64,000 bases of DNA from Rhipicephalus microplus (taxonomy: Eukaryota > Arthropoda > Arachnida > Ixodida > Ixodidae), in NCBI RefSeq assembly GCF_043290135.1, contig NC_134705.1, positions 95,249,239 to 95,313,238 on the forward strand. Reading direction: 5' to 3'. Positions 46,568 to 56,362 of the stretch are shown piece by piece. The notes under the pieces are model-generated. The model saw only the letters and a program-made list of their open reading frames with translations. It ran no database searches and was not told where the DNA came from. Made by a program: the position numbers and the translations under genes. Within the stretch, counting starts at the first letter, position 1. Each line of letters begins with the position of its first letter.

Positions 46568-48439
46568 GTGATCTCTGCGTTGCCACCTGCCACCTCACAA
46601 TCCCCAGCCGTCTGCGAACTACCGGAATTACACGGGGTCCGGAATGACGCCGACAGCTGGGTGGCAACCGTGAACGCGATAGCAATGCGCGAGGCCTGGA
46701 CAGAAAATCAGAAATGGTATGTGGCTATAGACAGTCTTCGGGAAGGTGCAGCGGCGTGGCACCGGTATGAAGGTTGGAAGCAGCAGTCATGGGTGGAGTG
46801 GAGTTTCAAGCTCATAGCTGCTTTCGGTCCGATTCTCTGAGCCACCTGTCCATGCAACTCGACCTTCTCCCAAGACGGAACTCGGGAACAGCCCGACCTA
46901 GAGGATGCAATTCGAGCCCCTACCATCCTACCATCTCTCGGTAACCAAGATCTAGGGAACAATCACGATCGTGTGACTCTGCCTTGCACAGGCATTTCTG
47001 CTGTCATGGAGCAGCGGCCCGATGGTGCACCTGTGTCCGGTAGGTCTCTCACGGCACGTTTTGCAAAACTCCCTAGGACAAGCCCCAACGAACGCCATCC
47101 GGAGTCGTCAGACCATTCGGTAGACGCTGAGGCGCCAGCCCCCATCATATTAGACATTCTACCGCGTCATCAAGAGCACATGCCTGTGGATTTCACCACG
47201 CTCATCCTTGACCAGACGGAAGTGGGTCTACACGCTTGAAATGATTCAGTAACTGAACACGAGAGGATTTCTGCCTTGCAAAAAGACGCCTCTCGAGAAG
47301 GGAAGTATATCGAGGAGTTTCCTGCTGCTGACTCTGACCAAAGTGACCACAGTCTTCCTCTGCAGGCCGTGAACTCTGCATCGGTATTAGACCCGGGAAT
47401 ACCACCACCAGACTTTCCTCAGGAGATACTGTCCTCGCGCTCGTCGTTGGAAGACATGGAGGCGCTCACATCTATCGTACCAGACACCACTGAACCCCAC
47501 CAGACCATGATCGTCGGAAACAAAATGTACTCTTTACCGCTTTACAAAGCAGGTTTTTCCGAGGATGCGAACAAGATCCGCCGTAACCTGACACAGCCAT
47601 GTTTGCAAACGACTCATACATTTCTTTTCGAAGACGCACATACGCTCAGCCGCGCAGCCGCTTGGCTCCCAAGGGATGTTTGCTTTGAGAAAATCCAGAC
47701 ACTTAGCCAGGCTCAAGCCATTGACATTGAGAACTTGTCGAGGACTAGCCGTCGTGCTTTTCCCTCCCAGGACACCATGTCTGCACGCGACAGTTCGCCA
47801 GAAGCCACCAGCTGGACAACTTCAGAGAGTTCTGCTGTAGTATTGATGCCTAATTATGAGCTGCGTCGCAACTCATTTTGAGAAATGTCACAAACGTCCA
47901 CACGGCTGCCTCACAGAGCGTCCCGCAGCAGTTCAGTCCATCAACGGCGGTGGGACAAACACCAGCATTTCCAGGTTACTCTGCGACGTTGCCGGAACAG
48001 CCAGGGCCGTCCGCCTGAGTGGTATACAACGAGTTGTCAGGAAACTTTGTACCATGGGCGAGTTCAACCACAGCGACAAAGCCAATTCCGCCCACCAGAA
48101 TACACACTGACAGACCTGCAAGCAGAGACGCACCGTGACCATGAGCGGCCTATGCGAGGCAGCCAATGCCGCCCACCAGAACACATACTGACAGATCTTC
48201 AAGCAGAGGCGCACCGTGGCGTAGACCAACCGGCTCGAGGCAGCGAGTGTGTCCAACAGAGACGCTTTCCCCAGACCGTCACTCTATGTTGCATTGTGGT
48301 TCGGGACGACCACCACGATGAAGCCAAACCCACCCAACAGAAACTTTGCCGCCATCTCCGCGCGCGCGCAGTCATGGCCGAGTGTCAAGACGAAGAAAGA
48401 CACTGGGGCTTGGGCGCGTGGGCAGCTAAGGGAAGGTAG
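46568..48439 (+). pseudogene. Gag-like polyprotein of the short-LTR element
   Basis: One frame of 624 codons running into the 3' LTR, broken only by three TGA codons (46838-46840, 47237-47239 and 47879-47881), with no frameshift. The N-terminal ~80 residues have a retrotransposon-gag look (LPELHGVRNDADSWVATV, WTENQKWYVAIDSLREGAAA, WKQQSWVEWSFKLI). The middle is acidic and low in recognised motifs. The C-terminal part has an 81-bp tandem repeat (48082-48162 and 48163-48243; RPPEYTLTDLQAE and RPPEHILTDLQAE). No zinc knuckle, protease or RT is present. The start is the first ATG of the frame after the inner element's insertion point. TGA from CGA by CpG decay is the simplest explanation of the stops. 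Confidence 0.6.
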
Positions 48440-48515
48440 AGGAAGAAGAAGACGGAATAAGAACAGCTGACCCAGGATCGGGTGTTGTCTCTTGTTCTCT
48501 GTCTCTCTCATCACT
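48383..48515 (+). repeat. 3' LTR (133 bp) of the short-LTR element
   Basis: Matches 40826-40958. The gag-like frame continues into it and stops at 48437-48439. A TA-rich stretch follows immediately. Confidence 0.8.
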
Positions 48516-48551
48516 ATATATATGTCTCAAGATATAATAGGTTGAGCATTA

Positions 48552-48597
48552 GTGTGTGCGTGTGTGTGCGTGCGTGCGTGTGTGTATGTGTGTGTGA
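48552..48597. repeat. (GT)n/(GTGC)n microsatellite
   Basis: Alternating GTGTGC/GTGT tract just outside the 3' LTR. The overlapping cysteine/valine-rich frames are its translation. Confidence 0.9.
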
Positions 48598-48599
48598 TC

Positions 48600-50249
48600 A
48601 CAAGCGTGCGCCCGGAGGGATCGAGATTATATGTCATTGCAAATACCTTTTACAGATTTTGTGCTTGCTCTCATGTTTATGGTATGTGTATTTCTCTTCC
48701 CACAACCAGTAGCATTGTGGCATTTTTAGCTCTACAATGCAAGCAATGTGCGGGCAACATGGTCGAATGGTATGTTATTTTTTGTCGACTGTTAAACATG
48801 TAGGCAAACTCTTACAACCCCATACATCTGCAACGATGCACTCAACGAAGAAATGCGTTAATAATACGTTCAATATTACTTCAATATTTGCTTAGAACTT
48901 AAGCTTACAGTCGAGTGTGGATCAAAATTTATTAGCTGTATTTCTTACGTTCTCTCACTAAGCATGCAGGGTATCTACGCTTGTGCTATTCATGTTATTT
49001 CTATACCAATCACTTTATTTATTATTTCTATTTTGCGAGACTATCTGATACGTTGTGACTTGAATGTCTTGATAAGCCTTAGTTCGCTTTTTTGATGAAT
49101 GTGCCATCATTTATTGCTAATAATATTCTAAACAATACTGCGATACCCTGTAAAGGCTTTTTTGAAGATCTGCAATTGTAGCCCCAAAGTGTATTGTGTT
49201 GCTGACTTTCCAGCTTTAATACGTATTTCGTGAGACGCGCGAGTGCTTTCAACAGTCTAAGACAAAGTACAAGCACAGTAATCTAATTTACGAATCATTA
49301 GTTTAGTGCGTCAATAGGAGTACATTGTGCCGCGAATCGTCCTCCTAATAGCTAGTGGTCGATTTACGCTCCTAATCAACGACGGTGGCCTGCGAAAAGT
49401 CAATTTCCCATTTCTTCACGTCACTGTAGCCCATTTACTGAATCTAAGTGCACTTTGAAACGACTAGCTCGAACAAAAGGAAATAATTCAGAGGTGCTCC
49501 ATCAGCACAACTCCGCTAAACAAAGTAAGGTGCACACTGACCAGAATCCTCTGAATAAACAAAAATGTCTATGTTACACCACACTGTACTTCTTGTGTCG
49601 CAGTGCGTGAATAGGTTCGTTACTGGACTCTTGCCAACGGAGTAAATGTGCAAGATCCCACATCAGAAAACAACGCGAGAAAAAAATGTAGTAAATCAGT
49701 GAAATACATATCCTAGAGGAACAAAACAAGTACAGAGAAAAGTGCTGCGCACGGGACGACCACTACGCTTCAACTCAAACACAAAAGGTATGCCATGACA
49801 CCTCAGACAGTCTTAGACGAGCCGCATCTACACATCCATTCACGGCGGCCTGCCAGTAGTTGTGAATGGCTTTCCCATACCATCGCTGCCTCGCCGGACC
49901 TGACAAAAGGCCACCCAGTTCAGCTCTATCGGTTCCCGTCTCACCTCCTGGCGGCCTACACAAAGGAGGACCGAGCTATTCAGCGGTCTACCTCGGCGGA
50001 GGGCCCATTCTCGCGCCTTTATTTCGGATTTGGTACGCAGCCGCTGCCGAATGCAATCATATTCCTTTCTTCCCATTTGCCCCGCATTCGGACGCGTGGC
50101 GTTCTCGCTCACTGATGTTTTGAGAAAACCAGGTCACAGAATCCTTCGAGCTTAGTTTGGCTCAAACTTTTCAATGTAGGTGTAATAGCCGTCAACCGCA
50201 ACGAACGAATCTCTATGGAGTTATGTGAAGTGCCAACTGGTCTGATGGA
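48600..50249. other. No gene recognised
   Basis: AT-rich to about 49750, then a more GC-rich stretch with overlapping frames on both strands (49775-50120) without a recognisable domain. I do not support a gene here. Confidence 0.5.
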
Positions 50250-50930
50250 TTTTTAAAGACGATAGTCTTCCGCGGAGACCTTCGACGCAAAAATTTTGGT
50301 CTGTCTGTCTGTCTGTCTGTCTGTACGTTTGTCTGTTTGTCCACTCTTACCGGCATAAGGTATTTGAAACGGCCGACCCCATCCGCAGCGACCACCAATG
50401 TTGCTCAAGGTTCAGCGTTCATGCTTGTGCAATTGTCAATTAAAAAGCAATTATTGCGCATGTCTGGGGCACCATAACAGCACGCATATATTCTGCATAT
50501 GCATCTCTTACTAGAAAACGCATACATAAGTAATTTTAAGGACCGTAGTGCTCATCAAGCTGCGCTTACCATGCAACACTTGCACGAAACGGGGAGTGTT
50601 TCCAACGCTTTGCTAAGACGAGATGGTGGTGGCACCTACCTGACACCTCGCGTTCTACTGCTTATCACCTCTGAGACAGGCGCGCATGGCCACGCACTTT
50701 GTTTTCCAAAATAAACTGCCACATGCCGCTCATGTCTCACGTGTGACGTGACTTGATGCGCTCATTCGCCTCCGCTGCACGCTCGAGGCACTCTGACGCA
50801 GCGCCTACGGAATACATTCACCAATTTTCTTGTGCAGAACATCAAATAAATGTTTTGTTGACTCTCTCCACACGCAAGACTATCGTCTTTCGACGACATT
50901 TGCAGATTACGTGCAGATACAGGGGTAAAT
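50250..50930. mobile_element. Microsatellite-bearing non-autonomous element, family 2, copy 2
   Basis: Colinear with 39117-39788. The left end TTTTTAAAGACGATAGTCTT contains the hairpin AAGAC-GATA-GTCTT and is followed by (TCTG)n at 50299-50324. Near the right end is AAGACTATCGTCTT (50876-50889), its exact inverse. Similarity between copies continues about 40 bp beyond, to about 50930. No shared coding frame. Confidence 0.7.
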
Positions 50931-50937
50931 TTTATAT

Positions 50938-51297
50938 TGTCACGGGGTCATGACGTGGACAAAAGGAAGACTGCAGGTCGGATAATAAACTTTCTATTCG
51001 GGCCTAACTTGTGGCCACGTAAAAGGAAAGTCAGATTACAGCAAGACACTGGCACTGATAGCGGCGAGCAGAGCGTCGGCCGTCGATAAACTAACAAGCC
51101 GTGAAGCACGTCGGCATTTATACACTTGCCATGGAATGTTCTAGAGTTATCGCTAGCGGCGACGTAGGCTCCAGAATATTCTGTAATGGTGACGTAGTGG
51201 GCGTAATCTTAACGAAACAATCTACTACAGCCTCGAAGCTTCTCTAATATTATAGGTGCGGTTTGCGCTGAACGTAATGTAACGGGGTGATAACAAA
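50938..51297 (-). repeat. Gypsy LTR (3' LTR of the minus-strand element)
   Basis: Plus-strand edges TGTCACGGGGTCATGAC and AACGGGGTGATAACA. In element orientation a TATA box lies at about 51122-51115 (TGTATAAATGCCGACG) and the R/U5 end closes GTCATGACCCCGTGACA. It starts eight bases after the end of the family-2 element. The U5 half is recognisably similar to the plus strand of 63400-63635. Confidence 0.75.
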
Positions 51298-51764
51298 ACT
51301 TGAGGAAAGAAACGTGGCATTGCTTCCTCTGAAAAAGGCATCGTCCCGAAGACGAAGGTACTATAATAAAGACAATAAAGAATAAGTATAAGCAATAAAG
51401 TACAGCAACAACAACAAAGTACAGTCCTCGGGTTTGCGCATAAAATGGCATGAGGCGCACAACATGGACGACTTCCGGTCGATCATGGCACCCTTGAGAG
51501 TTTGCGATGCCGTCGCGAACAACCTCGTAGTCGAGAGGGCCGAGACGTCACACTACTCTTTAAGGTCCGAAATGTTGTCGTAGACGTTTTTCACTGAGTC
51601 CACGTCGGCATCCATACCCAGACACGGTCACCGAGCTGGTACTCCATGAAGCTTCGTCGAAGAATGTAACGGTGGCTGTCGGCCGCCTGAAGATTTTTGA
51701 TGCGCAGGCGGGCGAGTTGACGAGCTTCTTCCGCGCGCTGAAGGTAGACGGTGACGTCTAGGTT
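51298..51764 (-). pseudogene. Gypsy integrase C-terminal tail
   Basis: Minus-strand coding remnant next to the LTR: EEARQLARLRIKNLQ (about 51735-51690) and SFMEYQLGDRVWVW (about 51655-51610), then frame-broken sequence to the LTR. These are the linker and the chromodomain-like/GPY-type C-terminal part that follow the integrase core at 52830-53465; a ~1-kb insertion separates the two halves. Confidence 0.75.
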
Positions 51765-52826
51765 TTATTGCGATAGCAAATATGTGGATACTCTCGGCTG
51801 GATTTTGCCGCAAGTGTCAATATTATGCACCGTATATGTATACGTATCTATATATATGAAAACACAACGAAAAAAAATCCAGAAAAAAAGCGCTCCGGCG
51901 CGCGGTATCAAACGTGGGACCTCTGCGTCATGAAAGCGAGGCGTTAACCACTGAGCCACCCCGGAGATTTTTCTCTTTATGGCCTTCTTGACTACAGGTT
52001 CAGTTAATCTGGAAATAGCACATCACACGTGTTTTATGTGTGTTAACGTATAAAACAAACATATTACATCTTACACACAGTCGGTAGTCTTATACACATC
52101 TCGCACTTTGGTAACAACTTCCTCAAAACACTCATGAACATTTAGAACTCTTGCATCACAGTGTCTGTAAGATAGCATGCTACGCCAAACCGAATGAAAA
52201 CCAAGTGCGAAAATAACGTCCAAATGTTGCACAGAACTATCACAAGGCAAAAAACTGATTTCATGTGGAGTAAGAGTTAAATCTTTTTTTACAAGACGTA
52301 CTAAAGCCAACCACAGAACGTTATTCACTGTTTAAACGGCAAGCTATTTATATCTACTACTTACCGCTGCTGTGTTTTCGGCATTACCAGAAAGATGGCG
52401 CAAATGAGCGCACGTCCCCACATCGCCCAGCGGCGCCTGCTCCAATCTCCTGCGCGTACATTGCCCGGTTTAGAGAAAGGGAGCTACATTCCCTCACGCG
52501 CTCTTATCTCGCGGTGGCGAGTAGGGGAGTACCGTACACCTTGGCTAGCCTCGGGCTATACGAGGAACAATTCTGCTGTGGTAACCGGGCGCACAAACGT
52601 CACTGCAATCATTGCAGTCTCCTTTCGCGAAAAGCACGCGCTTTTCAGACTCAGCGAAGAAAGAAATGAGACGTTTATTCGCGTGCATCTGTACCTGGGA
52701 GCACGTTTCGTGCGTAATTTGTGCGTGAGAAACGCGGGGCACGTTGCGATCTGCTTTCCATTCTGCGCGTGACCTTTCAAATCGTTGCCATCGCGTTCAT
52801 TGCTTCACCTTTGTGGCAAAGCTGTG
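51762..52826. mobile_element. ~1-kb insertion with tRNA-like segment
   Basis: Interrupts the gypsy integrase tail. Its two edges carry related inverted words: GCGATAGCAAAT near 51770 and the complement of GCGATGGCAACGATTT near 52785-52800. Inside is a minus-strand tRNA-like segment (51898-51966) with an A box TGGCTCAGTGG (51958-51948) and a degenerate B box. The exact ends are uncertain by tens of bases. No transposase is present, so it is non-autonomous. Confidence 0.55.
51898..51966 (-). repeat. tRNA-like segment inside the 1-kb insertion
   Basis: The minus strand begins CCGGGGTGGCTCAGTGGTTA and keeps a tRNA-like length of about 70 bases. The B-box region reads GTTTGATACC, too altered for a confident tRNA gene. 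No anticodon stem could be assigned confidently. Confidence 0.5.
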
Positions 52827-53540
52827 ACTTTTTCTTCAACAGCGACGTTTGACAGCGTGGCGTTGAGCGTCATTGTCGAGTTTCTTCCGTAGACCAACTT
52901 GAATGGCGTCATCTGTGTCGTTTCTTGTACAGAGGTGTTGTATGCGATGGTTACGTACGGAACGATGGCATCCCACGTTTTCGGTTCGACGTCGACGTAC
53001 ATGGTCAGCATGTCAGCAATGGTCTTGTTTAGGCGCTCACTGAGACTATTACGCTGTTTTACGGCGGTGACTTGTCTGGCTGTCGGCCAAAATCACTCGG
53101 GTTAGCTCAGCAGTAAATGCCGTACATCTGTCAGTGATGAGGACCTCCATGGCACCGTGACGCAAGACGACGTTCTCGACGAAGAACGTTGCTACCTCGG
53201 TGGCATTGCCTTTGGGCAGAGCCCTTGTCTCAGCATAGTGGGTGAGGTAGTCAGCAGCTACAACAGTCCATTTCCTTCCGCAATTCGACGTGGGGAACAG
53301 CCCTAGTAAGCCCATGCCGATTTGATGAAACAGTCGGTGAGGTGGCTCGATAGACTGGAGAAGTCCGGCTGGCCTAGTCAGTGGCGTCTTTCGTCGTTGA
53401 CAGTCTCGACATGTCTTGACGTAACGAGTGACGTCGGTGGTAAGTCGTGGCCTGTGACATTTCACCTGTATTCTAGCAAGTGTACAGGGAACACCAAGTT
53501 ATCCAGCCGTCGCGTCATCGTGTACAGCCCCCAAAACTCC
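52827..53540 (-). pseudogene. Gypsy integrase core
   Basis: Minus-strand remnants in order: a zinc module end (VKTCRDCQRRKTP, about 53415-53375), first catalytic region VVAADYLTHYAETRA (about 53260), second VLITDRCTAF (about 53140, where Gly is Cys), third NSLSERLNKT (about 53050) and PFKLVYGRNSTMTLN (about 52900-52860). All three acidic positions remain, but there is a frame break before the third. The upstream HH part lies in 53465-53540 in another frame. Confidence 0.85.
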
Positions 53541-54177
53541 TAGATGTAACGCTGAAGGTACTACGAGAAGGTAGTTGGCTCGATGTGGTGAAACATTTTT
53601 CTTGACGAGAATGTCATTACGCAAGAAAAACGACGCCAGTCCTCACCTAAATACGTTCGAAACGGCAGCCTTGCTCTCAAGGTATTCAACAAGGCCCTTA
53701 TTTCAGGGTCAGCACGCTGTCGTTCTGCAAAATCATCGGCGCTTAAGGGACACAGGAAGCAGTCGTCGTCCTCGTTATCCTGCGGCGGTGGGTCGACGGA
53801 GGCGCGAGACAGGCAGTCGGCGTCAGAGTGCCTTCGCCCCGACTTGTAAACTGCAGTTATGTCGAATTCCCGAAATCACAGACTCCACCGTGCGAGGCGA
53901 CTTCAAGGGTCCTTCAAGTTAGCTAGCAAACAGAGGGCATTGTGGCCGCTCACAACTTTGAAAGGCCTGCCATAAAGGTAGAGCGAAAATTGAAGGTAGC
54001 CCAGATGGTGACAAGACACCCCTTTTCTGTTGTGAAATAGTTAACTTCCGCGTTAGATAGCGACCGGTTCGCATAACTGATGACGCTTTCAGGTCTGTCA
54101 ATCTTCTGCACCAGGACGGCTCCCTGCCCTACACTGCTTGCGTCGATGCGGATTTCCGTGTCGCCGTTTCCATCGAA
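53541..54177 (-). pseudogene. Gypsy RNase H remnant and linker
   Basis: Weak, frame-broken coding remnants. The minus strand shows a NRSLSNAEVNYFTTEK phrase (about 54070-54030), the conserved RNase H core of gypsy elements. Further stops and shifts follow to the integrase. Its position between RT and integrase is the normal gypsy order, unlike the element at 42-46 kb. Confidence 0.6.
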
Positions 54178-54960
54178 TTAAGCATCTGTAGGCATCGTTT
54201 TAGTTCTTGGAAATGCTTCCTCCTGTGGGTTTTCCCACTTGAACTCGACGTCTGTTTTTGTCAGGTTAGTGAATGGCTCATCGATGCGGGCAAAATTTAC
54301 GACAAAACGCCTGCAATATGTGCAGATGCCGAGAAATAGTCGCACGGCCTTCTTGTTGGCGGGTAACATGAATGCAGTGACAGCTTTTGTCTTCTGTGGG
54401 TCAGGACGTACTCCGGACTTGCTTATCACGTGTTGCAAGAACATGAGTTTCTCGTAGGCAAAGCGGCACTTTTCTGGCTTCAGAGTAAGTCCGGAGGTTT
54501 TGATTTCTTGAAATACAGCTTTAAGACGCTAGAGATGGTTGTCGAAGCTCAAGGAAAACACGACAACATCGTCCAAGTCACGAGGCATGTCTGGCACTTC
54601 AATCCAGCGAGCACGGCATGCATAACACGTTGAAACATCGCAGGCGCTGAGCAAAAACCAAAAGGCATGACCTTGAATTAGAAGAGGCCGTCTGGTGTTA
54701 TGAACGCAGTCTTTTCTCAGTCGTTCTCGTCTACTTCTATCTGCCAATCACCTATTTGGCATTGTGAAGTTCATCAAGGGCGTAATCTATTTGGGGGAAA
54801 GGGTATACGTCCTTCTTCGTTAGCTTGTTGAGACGGCGATAGTCAACGCAGAAGCGTAGTGTCCCATCTTTTTTCTTTACTAACACCGGGGACGCCCATG
54901 GACTGTTTGAAGGCTGAGTAATGCAGTCGCGGAGCATTTCGTCGACTTGTTTCTTAATGG
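54178..54960 (-). pseudogene. Gypsy reverse transcriptase
   Basis: The minus strand opens with [20 protein letters not shown], then [20 protein letters not shown]. At about 54752 the frame breaks and the motif A segment with the first catalytic Asp is missing. The YxDD box reads DLDDVVVFS (about 54575). The frame from 54444 covers KCRFAYEKLMFLQHVIS, NKKAVRLFLGICTYCRRFV and the connection to RNase H. It is inactive because of the motif A deletion as well as the frame changes. Confidence 0.85.
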
Positions 54961-55379
54961 CCTCGTGCTCTCACGTCGAAACTCTGTATGGTCTCTGACG
55001 GAATGACCTGGCATTTTCTTCTATTTCGATTCGATGCATCGCGACAGGGGTGTGTAGTAGAAATGTCGACTACGAAGAAAAGCAATTCTTGTAATTTAAG
55101 AGCTGGTTTTTTGAGCTGTTCTTGTTAATGCGTCGAAAGGCTCGCGATAATGTCAAAAGCTGGTTTAACGGTTTCAGTCGTCGGAGTAGATTAGGCAAAA
55201 TCGGTGAGAGCGAAAGCATTGCTGGCTTCCAATATCTCTTCAATGTACGCAACAATTGTGCCTTTGCTCACGTGCTTGCACTCGTTGCTGAAGTTCGTGA
55301 GCATCACTCTTGCGTTTCCTCCTCGCAACCCGAGTATTCCTTTGGCGGCGCGAATTTCGAGGTTGATCAACAGGTGCTA

Positions 55380-55940
55380 GTCGCCTTCAGCGACGCCTTG
55401 CATGTCTGTTTATTTTTGAGTGCCGACAGAAATGCTAACGCTGGAGCGAGGAGCAATGAAGACTTGGTCTTCCAGCACATTGATGGCATGCCTTGCTGAC
55501 GGCAAGTGAGGCGGCAGTGCTTTTTCTGTGGATAGTGTTATCGACTTTGTTCTCCGGTCGACTACGGCACCATGGAGATTTGAAAAGTTCATACGAAGGA
55601 TGAGATCCCTCGAGCAACGCTGTAGCACGATGGAGCTTGCAGGATAAATCTTACGGTTGATGGTGACTCTGGCTGTGCAGGTTCATGCCGGCGTAACTAG
55701 GTGACCTCCAGCTGTACGGATTTTGGGGCCTTCCCAAGTTGTCATAACTTTCTTCAACTTCACAGTGAATGCCCCACTGATGACGGAATAGTCGGCTGCA
55801 GTATCAACGGGAGCAGTGACGAGGTGGCTGTCCATTACGTCGAGGTCGCTAGTTCATCATCTCTCGTTGCAGTTGTGTCGTGCATCGGATCACGGCTGCG
55901 GTGGTTTGTACCGCTGCTTTGACATTGCGTCATCAAGTCG
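55380..55940 (-). pseudogene. Gypsy protease region
   Basis: The retropepsin triad reads DTA (in APVDTAADYSVI, about 55815-55785) where DTG is expected, followed by FTVKLKKV and TAGGHLVTPAG. Downstream, LILRMNFSNLHGAVVD (about 55600-55555) corresponds to the second conserved protease motif, with the Asp changed to Asn. The frame shifts between the two. This part links gag (56 kb) to the RT (54.9 kb). Confidence 0.75.
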
Positions 55941-56309
55941 TATTCTGGCAGTTAATTTTGGGCGTCGGAACTACGTTGACGTAGCGACGGGTTCTTGACG
56001 TTGTGACGAGTTTCGCTGCGGCATCGTCGGCGGCGGTGAAGGATCTTCGGCAGTTCGTCGTACAGCAATCGCACCTCCTTTGGCTGCTGCCCTTACTTTT
56101 CTGAGTACGGGCTAGGCGACCGGACCCGGGTTGGATGTGTATGGCAGGTGGTGAGATGACATGTAGTGGGCCGGTGACGGCAAACGGAAAGATCCTCGAG
56201 GCGTCCACTGCTCTGCTGCGAGGTAGTCGGCGTTGTCGCGTGGTCTTTCCCTCGTTTTGGACGCATCCCGTCTATTGAGAAACCATGCAGTCCTATCTGG
56301 TGGTACTGG
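55941..56309 (-). pseudogene. Gypsy gag, C-terminal part (3' of the LINE insertion)
   Basis: Minus-strand segment with RPRDNADYLAAEQWTPRG and a proline/serine-rich end. It begins at the 12-bp target duplication (56310-56321) with the second half of the gag zinc knuckle. The first half is 5.75 kb away at about 62085-62115. It ends at the protease region. Confidence 0.75.
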
Positions 56310-56362
56310 CAGCGTCAGTAATTGCATTGAATAAACTTTTATTTGGTCCTCCAAAACACAGA

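Larger units (their letters stand above)
40826..48515 (+). mobile_element. Short-LTR, gag-only retroelement, split by a 4.7-kb insertion
   Basis: Direct terminal repeats of 133 bp (40826-40958 and 48383-48515) start TGTCAAGACGAAG; the left ends TCATCACA, the right TCATCACT. Just inside the left repeat is ATGGCGCAGTTGACGAAG, a candidate TGG-type primer-binding site. The interior (40959-41738 joined to 46442-48382, about 2.7 kb) holds a leader frame and a gag-like frame on the plus strand, with no RT, integrase or protease. It is TRIM-like in LTR size but with a long gag. No exact target duplication is visible at the outer ends. An 11-bp GCGCAGTCATG occurs just upstream of both LTRs, so the true LTR edge may lie further out. 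Confidence 0.7.

Noticed and set aside
48482..48803. Cys/Val-rich plus-strand frames
   Set aside because: Translated GT microsatellite and flank.
49775..50123. Overlapping ~100-codon frames on both strands
   Set aside because: No domain, start context or repeat support; probably chance in a GC-richer patch.
51898..51966. Possible tRNA gene on the minus strand
   Set aside because: B box degenerate; lies within a mobile insertion.
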